Positions 15,101 through 23,628 are shown, counted from the stretch's first letter. The stretch: 25,457 nucleotides of DNA from Gemmatimonadales bacterium (GCA_030601605.1 JAUVTI010000008.1:1-25457); one strand, 5' to 3'. Notes: a model not told the origin generated them from the sequence alone. Translations and numbers: made by a program.

Positions 15101-17114
15101 CGCCGCCCTTCTCGCCGCCGCACCCGGTGCGTCACACGCGCAGGATGAGGCGGTCGTGGATGCGCTGGCCGACGTGCTGGCCGCCGAGGACGCCCGCCGC
15201 TGGGACGGCGACCTGTTCCAGAGCGCGTCCAACCACGCGGACCCGGTGGTGCGGCGACATGCCGCGCTGGCCCTGGGACGGATACGTAACCCGGCCGGCG
15301 TCCCCATCCTGCTCGAGCTCCTCACCGACCCCGACAGCGTCGTGCAGCAGGATGCCGCCTTCGCTCTGGGCCTGATCGCCGACCCGACCGCTCTGCAGCA
15401 CCTGCAGGACGTGTTGCTCCAATCCACCGATGCCGAGCGAACCGATGCCGACGCCGAGATAGTGACTGCGATCGCGAAGATCGGCGGTCCGGACGCGGCG
15501 AGGCTGTTCGACGAGCTGCTGGTGCGGTGGATGTCGCGCACCGACGCGGGAGACACACCCTTCCTGGTGGAGCCTCTGCTGGGCGAGGCGTGGCGTCTCG
15601 GAGAGGACGCCCCGGTCGTGACCATCGCGCAGTTGGCGGACGCCCCGTCGGAGCGGGTACGGCGCGCGGCAGTCTATTCGCTCTACCGGCTGCATGCGGC
15701 GGGCGCCGCGCGCGAGCTGCTGGCCGCCAGCGCGGATGAGGACGCGCTGGTCCGGGAATGGGCGGCCCGTGCGCTCACGCGCGCCTTTGCGGACTCCGCC
15801 GGGCTGGACCACAGCGCCGTCGCCACGCGGCTCTCCCAACTGGCCGCCGATCAGGAACCGGGCGTCCGCGTGAACGCCCTGTGGGCGCTGGGCACCTTCG
15901 CGAATCCGGACTATGCGGGCGTGGCAGTGGACGGCACCGGAGACCCTGAATCCCAGGTGCGGCTGCAGGCGCTCGCCACGCTCGGGCAGCTCGGCGGGGA
16001 GCTGGCGGCCACGGCGCTCACCGTGCGCCTCGACGATGGATCGTTGGCCGAGCGCGGGCTCGCGCTCACCAGCCTGGCCCGTGTGGACCGCGGCACCGCC
16101 CTGACCGAAAGCGCATCGTGGATCACGAACGAGGACGACTGGCGCCGGCGAGCCGTCGGGGCCCAGGCCCTGCAGCACATCGGTGGCGATACGGCCCTGT
16201 CCTGGCTCGAACAGCTGGTCTTCGATCAGGATGGCAGAGTCGCGGCCACCGCGTTCGACGCCCTCGCGCGCGGCGACAGCGGGTGGGCACGGGAGCTCGC
16301 GCCGCAGCTCCTCACCCATCCAGATCCCGTGGTGCGGACCCTGGCGGCGCGGCACATCGAGTATCGGCCCCGGGTGGCGGCGCTCGAGCTGCTGGTGGCG
16401 GGCTACGGCCTCGCCGAGGAGGACGCCATCCCCGACGCACGTATCGCGATCGTGGAGGCGTTGGGAGCGATCTCTGAACTGGGGTACAGGGAGCAGATGG
16501 CCGTCCAGAGCCGATTCCTGGCGCGCTATCCCACCTGTGACGACTACCTCGTCCGGCGGGCCGCTTTGGAGAGCCTTCCCCCCGCAGCAATGCAGTGGGG
16601 TCCGCCCGAGCCGGTCGAGACTGGTCGCGACACCGAGGACTACAGGGACATCGCGCGCCGGCTCGTGCTCCCGGCGGAGCGGGGGGAGGGCCTGCCCGAA
16701 CTCTACATCGAGACCGATCGCGGCACGATCACCGTGGAGCTCTTCGCCGCGGACGCTCCGATCACCGTGAACGCTCTGCTGCAGCTCGCGGACCGGCACT
16801 ACTTCGACGGCGGAGCCTGGCACCGCGTGGTCCCCAACTTCGTGATCCAGGACGGGGATCCGCGGGGTGACGGCTGGGGCGGTCCCGGGTTCGCCCTGCG
16901 CGACGAGATAAACCGAAATCGATACAGGCGCGGCACGGTGGGCATGGCGCTGTCCGGCCCGGACACCGGCGGCAGCCAATTCTTCATCACGCACGCGCCG
17001 CAGCCACACCTGGATGGCACGTACACCGTCTTCGGCCGCGTGAGGGGCGGCCTCACCGTCGTCGACCGCATCGTTCCGGGCGACCGCATCCGATCGGTGC
17101 GCTGGAGTCGCTGA
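15030..17114 (+). CDS. Secreted HEAT-repeat protein with C-terminal cyclophilin-type peptidyl-prolyl isomerase
   Basis: Encodes 694 residues. A Sec signal peptide is apparent (positively charged region to about 16, hydrophobic FLIPCVCSAALLAAA, cleavage near SHAQ at 38). Residues about 65-530 form a run of HEAT/PBS-like helical repeats such as DPVVRRHAALALGRI, DSVVQQDAAFALGLI, SERVRRAAVYSLYRL and PGVRVNALWALGTF. Residues about 557-690 are a cyclophilin: TDRGTITVELF, the catalytic Arg599 in WHRVVPNFVIQDGDPRGDG, GGSQFFIT, and HLDGTYTVFGRV (His replacing the usual Trp). Likely periplasmic, binding proteins and isomerising prolines. The ATG lies 71 nt inside the thioesterase gene; no closer canonical start keeps the signal peptide. 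Confidence 0.88.
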   Translation: MRSGRFPGKCGRRWSRFLIPCVCSAALLAAAPGASHAQDEAVVDALADVLAAEDARRWDGDLFQSASNHADPVVRRHAALALGRIRNPAGVPILLELLTDPDSVVQQDAAFALGLIADPTALQHLQDVLLQSTDAERTDADAEIVTAIAKIGGPDAARLFDELLVRWMSRTDAGDTPFLVEPLLGEAWRLGEDAPVVTIAQLADAPSERVRRAAVYSLYRLHAAGAARELLAASADEDALVREWAARALTRAFADSAGLDHSAVATRLSQLAADQEPGVRVNALWALGTFANPDYAGVAVDGTGDPESQVRLQALATLGQLGGELAATALTVRLDDGSLAERGLALTSLARVDRGTALTESASWITNEDDWRRRAVGAQALQHIGGDTALSWLEQLVFDQDGRVAATAFDALARGDSGWARELAPQLLTHPDPVVRTLAARHIEYRPRVAALELLVAGYGLAEEDAIPDARIAIVEALGAISELGYREQMAVQSRFLARYPTCDDYLVRRAALESLPPAAMQWGPPEPVETGRDTEDYRDIARRLVLPAERGEGLPELYIETDRGTITVELFAADAPITVNALLQLADRHYFDGGAWHRVVPNFVIQDGDPRGDGWGGPGFALRDEINRNRYRRGTVGMALSGPDTGGSQFFITHAPQPHLDGTYTVFGRVRGGLTVVDRIVPGDRIRSVRWSR

Positions 17115-19978
17115 TGCGCCGGCGGGCGGCTCTCGGTCTCTGCATATTGGCGCTGCTCTGCGCCGGCAGGCCGGCGCTCGCCCAACTGCAGTACTTCGGC
17201 CAGAACAAGGTGCAGTACCGCGGATTCGATTGGCAGGTGCTGCGTGGGCTGCACATCGATCTCTACTTCTATCCGGCCGAGGAGGAGCTCGCCCGCGTTG
17301 CCCTCGACTACGCGGAGGAGAGCTTCTTCTACCTCGAGCAGAAGTTCGGCTTCTCGCCGCGCCGTCGCATCCCGCTCATCATCTACGCGTCGCACGCCGA
17401 CTTCGAGCAGACGAACATCCTCCCGTTCATCCCGCCCGAGGGTGTCCTCGGAGTCACCGAGTTCCTGAAGCAGCGGGTGGCGGTGCCGTTCAACGGCAAC
17501 TACGCGCAGTTCCGGCACACGATCCGGCACGAGTTGGTGCACGCCTTCCAACTGACGATTGTAAACGACACCTACATCCGGCATGCCCGTGCCGGGCGCG
17601 TGTTCATACCGCTGTGGTGGTCGGAGGGCCTGGCCGAGCACTGGTCCGATGGGCAGGACGCGCTGGACGAGATGGTGATGCGGGAGCTCACTGTCTCGGG
17701 TCGGATGCCCAGGCTCAAGCAGCTGGAGTACGTCTTCAGCGGCGTCGTGTATCCGTTGGGTGGCTCGATCCACGACTGGCTCGCGGAGGAGTTCGGCGAC
17801 TGGCGCGTGCAGGTGTTCTATCGCGACCTGTGGAAGTACGGCTCGTTCCAGGATGCGCTGGAGGGTGTGTACGGCGTGCCGTTCCGGGAGCTGGAGAACA
17901 AGCTCCAGTTCCACTTCCAGCAGACCTACTTCCCGGTGGTCGCCGAGCGGCAGCCGCTGGAGGTGACCGCTCGCATCCTTGCGAGGGTGGCGGCCAAGCC
18001 CGTCGCGTTCACGATGCCCGGCGACTCCGTCGTCCAGTACCTGTACCTGTCGCCCAAGACCGGCTACATGAACATCTACGGCGGAAGTTTCAACCGGCCC
18101 GGGAAGTCCCGCGTCGTGGTCAAGGGTGAGCGGTCGGCACAGTTCCAGTCGTTCCACGCGATGGCTTCCCGCATGGTCGTGCGGGAGGGCGTAGTCGCGT
18201 TCTCCAGCAAGTACCTGGACCGCGACGCGATCTTCTTCTGGGACCTGAGGCGGAGCAAGGTTGTGGGCCGCTACCAGTTCGATGGGATCGTATCGATCCT
18301 GTCGCCGAGCTGGGCCCCCGACGGCAGGAGCCTCGTTTTCAGCGGCCTCACACTTGGCGGGATGTCGGACCTGTACCGCCTGTGGGTGCCCGATGGCCGG
18401 CTCGAGCGCCTCACGAGCGACCGCTACCAGGATCTCGATCCCAGCATCAGCCTCGACGGCCACTCGGTCGTGTTCGCGTCCGATCGAACGCCGTTCGGCG
18501 CCGACGGCGGGATGAACCTCTACGTGCTGGACCTCACGACCGGCATCATCCGCTACCTGACGTACGGCGACTGGCGCGACCAGCAGCCGAACTGGGCCCA
18601 GAACGATCGGATCTACTTCTCGTCGGACCGGGAGGGTGTGTTCGACATCTACTCGGTGGACCCGACGGGCCGCGGCCGACGTGAGACACACACGCTCACC
18701 GGGGTGTTCGACCCGCAGTGGGTCGATTCCGAGCAGACACTGGTGTTCGGGGGGTGGAACGACCTCTCGTTCAATGTGTTCCACGGTTACCCCAACCCCG
18801 ACACGACCGACACTGGAACACACTTCGCGCTCGCCGAGGAGGTGGTCACGAATGGGCACGAAGCCAATAGCGAGTCGTGGCACTGGCCTGCGCTCGAGGA
18901 GTCGCCGCACGTGCCCGAGGAGCCGTCGCCCTACCGCGCGCGCTTCAGGCTGGACTTCGCGGCGGGCGAAGTGCTTGTGGTCCCCGGGACGGGGTCCGCG
19001 CAGGGACTCGTGTTCCAGTTCTCCGATCTGCTGAGCGATCAGCTCGTGTTCGTCGGAGCGACGACCTTCCAGAGCGCCAACGTCGGGAGCCTGGCCGAGA
19101 ACATCAACGCGTCGGCGTTCTATCTGAACCGCAAGCGCCGCCTCAACTGGGGCCTCGGCGCGTTCCGCATCAGGGGCGTGTTCTCGACTGGCGACATCCG
19201 GACCCAGTACGAGGAGACGTCCACCGGTGGGCTGATCGACCTGCGCTGGCCGTTCTCCCGGTTCAGCCGGATCGAGGGGCAGTTCCGCCTGGAGTACTCG
19301 CGCAGGTTCGATCCGATCCTTCTGCCGAGCGCCGAGGCGTTCCGCAACGGGCTGCTCGCCACGAATATCCTGATCTGGGTTCACGACAACACGCTGTGGA
19401 TACCCACGGGACCGATCGACGGGCAGCGCACCAACATCGCGGGCAGCATCACCAACGACCTCACGCACGGCCGGTTCGACGCTTGGACCCTGTCGCTGGA
19501 TCACCGGCGCTACCTGCGTGCGGGAACCTACTCGGCCTACGCCATCCGCCTGTTCGGCTACATTGCCGGGGGCAGCCGCGCTCGGCGCGTGGACATCGGC
19601 GGTACCTGGGGTCTGCGGGGTTATCCGCGCTACGGCGGCGTCTCGGGCACCCGCGTGTTCTTGTTCAACCAGGAGTTCCGGATGCCGCTGCTCGACTTCC
19701 TGAGCTTCGGCACTCCGATCGGGCAGATCAGGTTCCCCGGGATCCAGAGCGCCGTGTTCCTCGACTTCGGTGGAGCGTGGAGCCACGACGACAGCCCCAA
19801 CCGTGGTATTCTCGGAAGCGGTGGGTTCGGGCTCCGGATGTCGTTCGGGGGCGCCCTGGTGCTGCGGCTCGACATGGGGTGGCGCTTCGACATGACCGGA
19901 GGCGCCAGGAACAACGTCCTGCGGGTGGGGTTCGACCCGGGTTGGTTCACTCAATTCTTCTTCGGATTTAACTACTGA
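17114..19978 (+). CDS. Outer-membrane peptidase: HExxH metallopeptidase + TolB-like beta-propeller + Omp85-like barrel
   Basis: Encodes 954 residues from the ATG that overlaps the previous stop (TGATG). A signal peptide covers residues 1-23. Domain 1 (about 25-270) is a gluzincin-type peptidase: HELVHAF at 139-145 and Glu171 in WWSEGLAEHW. Domain 2 (about 300-600) is a WD40/TolB-like propeller with PD40-like repeats (PSWAPDGRSLVF at about 398, DPSISLDGHSVVFASDR, QPNWAQNDRIYFSSDR, DPQWVDSEQTLVF). Domain 3 (about 605-954) is a beta-barrel of the Omp85/BamA surface-antigen type, with the lid-loop motif WGLRGYPRYGG near 831-841 followed by FLFNQEFRMPL, and an aromatic terminal Tyr. I infer a peptidase and propeller anchored to an outer-membrane pore; substrate unknown. 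Confidence 0.88.
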   Translation: MRRRAALGLCILALLCAGRPALAQLQYFGQNKVQYRGFDWQVLRGLHIDLYFYPAEEELARVALDYAEESFFYLEQKFGFSPRRRIPLIIYASHADFEQTNILPFIPPEGVLGVTEFLKQRVAVPFNGNYAQFRHTIRHELVHAFQLTIVNDTYIRHARAGRVFIPLWWSEGLAEHWSDGQDALDEMVMRELTVSGRMPRLKQLEYVFSGVVYPLGGSIHDWLAEEFGDWRVQVFYRDLWKYGSFQDALEGVYGVPFRELENKLQFHFQQTYFPVVAERQPLEVTARILARVAAKPVAFTMPGDSVVQYLYLSPKTGYMNIYGGSFNRPGKSRVVVKGERSAQFQSFHAMASRMVVREGVVAFSSKYLDRDAIFFWDLRRSKVVGRYQFDGIVSILSPSWAPDGRSLVFSGLTLGGMSDLYRLWVPDGRLERLTSDRYQDLDPSISLDGHSVVFASDRTPFGADGGMNLYVLDLTTGIIRYLTYGDWRDQQPNWAQNDRIYFSSDREGVFDIYSVDPTGRGRRETHTLTGVFDPQWVDSEQTLVFGGWNDLSFNVFHGYPNPDTTDTGTHFALAEEVVTNGHEANSESWHWPALEESPHVPEEPSPYRARFRLDFAAGEVLVVPGTGSAQGLVFQFSDLLSDQLVFVGATTFQSANVGSLAENINASAFYLNRKRRLNWGLGAFRIRGVFSTGDIRTQYEETSTGGLIDLRWPFSRFSRIEGQFRLEYSRRFDPILLPSAEAFRNGLLATNILIWVHDNTLWIPTGPIDGQRTNIAGSITNDLTHGRFDAWTLSLDHRRYLRAGTYSAYAIRLFGYIAGGSRARRVDIGGTWGLRGYPRYGGVSGTRVFLFNQEFRMPLLDFLSFGTPIGQIRFPGIQSAVFLDFGGAWSHDDSPNRGILGSGGFGLRMSFGGALVLRLDMGWRFDMTGGARNNVLRVGFDPGWFTQFFFGFNY

Positions 19979-20688
19979 TGTGGCAACGGCTTGCGTTGAG
20001 AGAGGGTCGCTATTATCACTTGTTCGTGCTCGCCCTCGCTATGGCGAGCGCATGTGCGCCCGGTCCGGCGCCCCTCGTACCCGAGGTGATGCCGGAGATA
20101 TCTCGCGCTGAGGTCAGCCGTTGGGTTGGCGCGTACGTCCCGAGCCAGCCGCAGCGCTACGATCTGCGTTGGACGTACAAGACGCAGAAGGGCATGGCCA
20201 GGGGTCGAGCGGCGGTCGTGTTCGTGCCGCCGGACTCGTTCCGGTTCGACTACCGGGGCCCCTTTGGCCGTTCGGGCGCAGCCGTGGTGGTTGGAGACAG
20301 CATCGTGTGGGCGAGGCCCGACGATGAGGCGGGTGGGTTCATGGCGGCCGCGCCGCTCTTCTGGACCGCGATTGGCATCCCGGGGATGCCGCCCTCCGAT
20401 GCGGCGGTCACCGGCCGCATCGACTCGACCACACGGTCATGGCGCTACGAGCGCGCGCTGGACACGCTGACGTACCAGGCGACCGAAGGCTCTCCTGCGA
20501 CACTGGCGGCCGAGCTGCGGCGCGCGGGGGAGTTGCTCGGAACGGTGGATGTGGAGCTGTCCGACACGACGGGGCGGCCTCGCAAGGCGACCATGCTGTT
20601 CCCGGGCTCGGCGACGATCGTCTATTTCACGGTTCACGCTATTGAGCCGCTCACATCGGTGGAACAAGATATCTGGCAGAGGCCGTAA
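19978..20688 (+). CDS. Putative lipoprotein, LolB/DUF4292-like fold
   Basis: Encodes 236 residues from an ATG overlapping the previous TGA. The N-terminus has a hydrophobic LFVLALAMASAC ending at Cys26, a marginal lipobox (ASAC), so it is probably a lipoprotein. The body is strand-rich: YDLRWTYKTQKGMARGRAAVVF, DSFRFDYRGPFGRSGAAVVV, DSIVWARP, WRYERALDTLTYQA and GTVDVELSDTTGRPRKATMLF. This alternating beta pattern, with an outer-membrane neighbourhood, resembles the LolB/DUF4292 lipid-binding half-barrel. The exact family is not certain. It sits between an outer-membrane barrel protein and an LptE-like gene, which suits envelope lipid or lipoprotein handling. Confidence 0.65.
   Translation: MWQRLALREGRYYHLFVLALAMASACAPGPAPLVPEVMPEISRAEVSRWVGAYVPSQPQRYDLRWTYKTQKGMARGRAAVVFVPPDSFRFDYRGPFGRSGAAVVVGDSIVWARPDDEAGGFMAAAPLFWTAIGIPGMPPSDAAVTGRIDSTTRSWRYERALDTLTYQATEGSPATLAAELRRAGELLGTVDVELSDTTGRPRKATMLFPGSATIVYFTVHAIEPLTSVEQDIWQRP
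20678..20682 (+). promoter_or_regulatory. Shine-Dalgarno for the LptE-like gene
   Basis: AGAGG lies 7 nt before GTT 20690 and 8 nt before TTG 20691. It is well placed for initiation right after the preceding stop, although no canonical codon is in the LptE-like frame there. Confidence 0.4.
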
Positions 20689-20689
20689 C

Positions 20690-21178
20690 GTTGCCAGGGC
20701 CGCACCGGCGGCCTTCGTGGCGTTCGTGGCCGCGTGTTATGGGTTCGCCGGCGGCGGCATGCCCAGCCACATACGTACCGTGGCAATCCTCCCGTTCGAC
20801 AACCGGACCGCCGATCCGTCACTCACACTGGAAGTAGCGGACGCTGTGAGGATAGCGATGGAGGAGCGCCTGGGTCTGCGCTCTGCAGCCGAGGCATCGG
20901 CCGACGCCATCGTGCGGGGCACGATCACGCGTTACGAACCCGACCTGCTCCTGGCGCATCAGACCGATCCAGAGGGCAACGTCACCGTCACCCGCAGACG
21001 CGTTCAGATCACGCTCAACGTCGAGATCTACGACCAACAGGAGGGACGGCCCCTGTGGCAGCGCTCCGGGTTGGTAGTCGACGGCCAGTACACGCCGCCG
21101 CTCGAGATCGACGGACGCAGGGTGGCGCTCGAGAAGCTGGTGAACGACATAGTGGACGGGGCACAGTCCCAATGGTAG
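20690..21178 (+). CDS. LptE-like outer-membrane LPS-assembly lipoprotein (start codon unclear)
   Basis: From 20690 the product would be 162 residues. It has a short basic, hydrophobic leader (ARAAPAAFVAFVAA), a lipobox VAAC, and then the LptE-type core: IRTVAILPFDNRTADPSLTL, ADAIVRGTITRYEPDLL, VTRRRVQITLNVEIYDQQ and GRPLWQRSG. LptE plugs the LptD barrel and helps insert LPS. Starts in this frame are awkward: the ATG at 20549 lies deep in the previous gene (140 nt overlap), and GTG 20717 would leave a leader too short for export. GTT 20690, just after the previous TAA and 7 nt after an SD, gives an ideal lipoprotein signal; a TTG is one base out of frame. The 3' end overlaps the next gene by 7 nt. 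Confidence 0.75.
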   Translation, partial: VARAAPAAFVAFVAACYGFAGGGMPSHIRTVAILPFDNRTADPSLTLEVADAVRIAMEERLGLRSAAEASADAIVRGTITRYEPDLLLAHQTDPEGNVTVTRRRVQITLNVEIYDQQEGRPLWQRSGLVVDGQYTPPLEIDGRRVALEKLVNDIVDGAQSQW

Positions 21179-21555
21179 CCGCGGCCCGCAGGCGCGTGGT
21201 GGATCGCAGGGGGATGAGCCGCCTCGGCTGCCTGTTCTCGTTGCTGCTGCTCGCTACCACGGTGTACTACGGTGTGAACCTCGGCGGCGTCTACATGAAG
21301 TACTACAGGGTGCAGGACGAGATGCGCACGCAGGCCAAGGTTGCGCCCAGCATCGACGACGCGACCATCCGGCGGCGCATACTCCGCAAGATCGATCATC
21401 TCGCCATCCCGGCCGAAGCACGAAGGGAACTCCAGGTTCTACGCACGTTGCGCCCGCGTGAGATTCGGATCCACACAACCTACCAAGACACGCTCGTGCT
21501 CCCGTTCTACAAGTACGTAGTGACGCTGAAGCCCGAAGCAAGGCAACCTCTCTAA
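21172..21555 (+). CDS. Small one-helix membrane protein of unknown function
   Basis: Encodes 127 residues from ATG 21172, or 113 from the in-frame ATG 21214. A basic N-terminus is followed by one hydrophobic helix (LGCLFSLLLLATTVYYGVNL), then an amphipathic region with MKYYRVQDEMRTQAK and IRRRILRKIDHLAIP, and C-terminal strands REIRIHTTYQDTLVLP and YKYVVTLKP. The layout (one N-terminal helix, short helix, terminal beta strands) loosely recalls DUF4845, but I cannot confirm that. It overlaps the LptE-like gene by 7 nt and ends 4 nt before the antiporter, so it belongs to the envelope operon. Confidence 0.7.
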   Translation: MVAAARRRVVDRRGMSRLGCLFSLLLLATTVYYGVNLGGVYMKYYRVQDEMRTQAKVAPSIDDATIRRRILRKIDHLAIPAEARRELQVLRTLRPREIRIHTTYQDTLVLPFYKYVVTLKPEARQPL

Positions 21556-21559
21556 CGCA

Positions 21560-22915
21560 ATGAATCCAACCGGACGCATCATGGGGGCCACCATCGTCTT
21601 GCTCGCGGCGGCTCCGACCCCGTTGTGGGCCATGCTGGAGCAGATGGAAGGCAATTCGCTCATCGTCCGCCTGTTCTTCGTGCTGGGCATCATGCTGGTG
21701 GTCGGCAAGTTCGCGGGCGAGCTGTTCGAGCGGCTGGGGCAACCAGCCGTGCTCGGTGAGCTCATCGCGGGCATCTTCCTCGGCGCGAGCGCCCTCGGGA
21801 TCATACCGACGGCAGCCGACGACAGCCTCACCGAGATCATCACGATCTTCGCCGAGATCGGCGTCGTGATCCTGCTGTTCGAGATCGGCCTCGAAACCGA
21901 CCTCAAGCAGATGTTCCGGGTGGGGCCCGCCTGTGCGTCCGTAGCCGCCGTCGGCGTGGCGCTCCCACTGCTGGGCGGCATTCTCTTCTGGATGTCGCCG
22001 CTCTCGAACCCGGCGCTGACCAACGGGGACCAATTCACCACGGGCATCTTCCTCGGGGCCACACTCACTGCCACTTCCGTCGGGATCACGGCCAGGGTGC
22101 TCAACGACCTGCGCGTGATGCACTCGATCGAGGCGCGGCTCATCATCGGCGCCGCGGTCCTGGACGACATCATGGGCATCATCCTGCTCGGCGTCGTCAC
22201 GTCGCTCGTAGCAGGAGCCGCCGTGTCGTTCCTGGCGATCAGCCGATCGGTCGCCGTAGCGATCGGCTTCCTAGTGATCGCCGTGGGGGCGGGATTGCTG
22301 CTGGCGCCCCGCGTCTTCGGGCTGCTCGACCGGATGCGGGTGCGGGGAGTATTGCTGGGCTGCGCGTTTGCCTTCGTGCTTTTCATCGCAGCGGCAGCGA
22401 ACGTCGCCGGCTCTGCTCTGATCATCGGCGCGTTCGCCGCCGGGATCATCCTCAGCGGCACCAATCAGTTCGACACGATCCACGACCGGATCAAGCCGGT
22501 CGCCGACATATTCACGCCGATCTTCTTCCTGAGCATTGGTGCGCAATTCGACCTGAGGCTGCTGAATCCGTTTGTCGACGGCAACTTGCAGATCCTCGGC
22601 CTCGGGTTCGTACTGCTCCTCATCGCCATCGTCGGCAAGATCGTGGCCGGGTGGGCGGTGCCGTGGTCCAAGTTCAACCGCCCAGCAGTGGGCGTGGGGA
22701 TGATCCCCCGCGGTGAGGTCGGGCTCATCTTCGCCAACATCGGGCTGACGTCGGGCCTGCTGACCCGCGACCTGTTCAGCGCGATCCTCATCATGGTCAT
22801 GGGCACCACGTTCATTGCGCCGCCGCTCCTCAAGGTCGCGTTCGGCCGGGGCGGGGTGACGGACGCCGCGGACGAACAGACCGACCCGCTCCCCGCGTCC
22901 GAACCGGAGCAGTAG
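21560..22915 (+). CDS. Cation:proton antiporter, CPA2 family
   Basis: Encodes 451 residues with about 12-13 membrane helices. CPA2-type exchangers swap Na+ or K+ for H+ across the inner membrane. Family marks are LGQPAVLGELIAGIFLG near the N-terminus, EIGVVILLFEIGLETDL, TATSVGITARVLNDL, the ion-binding acidic pair in GAAVLDDIMGIILLG, FFLSIGAQFDL, and MIPRGEVGLIFANIGL near the end. It lacks a C-terminal TrkA-N/RCK domain and ends in a short acidic Asp/Glu/Pro tail, so it is not a full Kef-type channel. The cation is not readable from sequence. It lies 4 nt after the small membrane protein, without a clear SD. Confidence 0.9.
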   Translation: MNPTGRIMGATIVLLAAAPTPLWAMLEQMEGNSLIVRLFFVLGIMLVVGKFAGELFERLGQPAVLGELIAGIFLGASALGIIPTAADDSLTEIITIFAEIGVVILLFEIGLETDLKQMFRVGPACASVAAVGVALPLLGGILFWMSPLSNPALTNGDQFTTGIFLGATLTATSVGITARVLNDLRVMHSIEARLIIGAAVLDDIMGIILLGVVTSLVAGAAVSFLAISRSVAVAIGFLVIAVGAGLLLAPRVFGLLDRMRVRGVLLGCAFAFVLFIAAAANVAGSALIIGAFAAGIILSGTNQFDTIHDRIKPVADIFTPIFFLSIGAQFDLRLLNPFVDGNLQILGLGFVLLLIAIVGKIVAGWAVPWSKFNRPAVGVGMIPRGEVGLIFANIGLTSGLLTRDLFSAILIMVMGTTFIAPPLLKVAFGRGGVTDAADEQTDPLPASEPEQ

Positions 22916-22917
22916 CG

Positions 22918-23628
22918 ATGGCGAGGCCGGACGGGAGGCGCCCGGACGAGCTGCGCCGCGTCGTGTTGGAGCGGGGCGCCAATCCACACGCGGAGGGCTC
23001 GTGCCTGGCGCGCTTCGGCGGCACACTGGTGATGTGCACTGCCAGCGTGGAGCGGCGCGTGCCGGCGTGGCGTCGCGGCAGTGGGCTCGGGTGGCTAACG
23101 GCGGAGTATGCGATGCTGCCGCGCGCGACCACCGAGCGCAACGCGCGCGAGCGACGTGGCGCGGGAGGCCGCACCTCCGAGATCCAGCGTCTGATCGGGC
23201 GCAGCCTCAGGGCCGCTCTCACCGACTTCGATTTCGGCGAGCACACGATCACCGTGGATTGTGACGTGCTGCAGGCGGATGGGGGTACCAGGACCGCCGC
23301 GATCAGCGGCGCGGCGCTGGCCGTGTCGGATGCCTGCGTCTGGCTGGCGGACAACGCCGGCGTGACGAACCCGTTCGGGCGGCTCGTGGCCGCTGTCTCC
23401 GTCGGGATCGTGGACGGTGAGGCGCGGCTCGATCTCTCCTATGCGGAAGACGCCGCGGCCGACGTGGACGCGAACATCGTCATGGCGGAGCCGGATCAGT
23501 ACGTGGAGGTGCAGGGAACCGCGGAGCAAGCCCCGTTCGATCGCGCGGCGCTGGACCGGCTGCTGGACCTTGCCGACACGGGCCTGGCGCAGCTCTTCGC
23601 AGCTCAGCGTAGCGCCCTGGAGCAATGA
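22918..23628 (+). CDS. rph: Ribonuclease PH
   Basis: Encodes 236 residues. RNase PH is a phosphorolytic 3'-5' exoribonuclease that trims tRNA and rRNA 3' ends. Conserved features are RPDGRRPDELRRV at the N-terminus, GSCLARFGGTLVMCTASVE, GWLTAEYAMLPRATTERNAR, the basic RGAGGRTSEIQRLIGRSLRA, ITVDCDVLQADGGTRTAAIS (phosphate-binding Arg), and LDLSYAEDAAADVDANIVM. Length is normal. It begins 3 nt after the antiporter stop and its TGA overlaps the next ATG (ATGA). The rph-rdgB pair is a widespread arrangement. Confidence 0.97.
   Translation: MARPDGRRPDELRRVVLERGANPHAEGSCLARFGGTLVMCTASVERRVPAWRRGSGLGWLTAEYAMLPRATTERNARERRGAGGRTSEIQRLIGRSLRAALTDFDFGEHTITVDCDVLQADGGTRTAAISGAALAVSDACVWLADNAGVTNPFGRLVAAVSVGIVDGEARLDLSYAEDAAADVDANIVMAEPDQYVEVQGTAEQAPFDRAALDRLLDLADTGLAQLFAAQRSALEQ

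Noticed and set aside
16799..19954. A 1051-codon open frame on the minus strand opposite the peptidase/barrel gene
   Set aside because: Its translation is rich in Arg/His/Gln/Pro repeats typical of a reversed GC-rich gene, shows no domain, and the plus strand has clear signal peptide, motifs and coupled starts.
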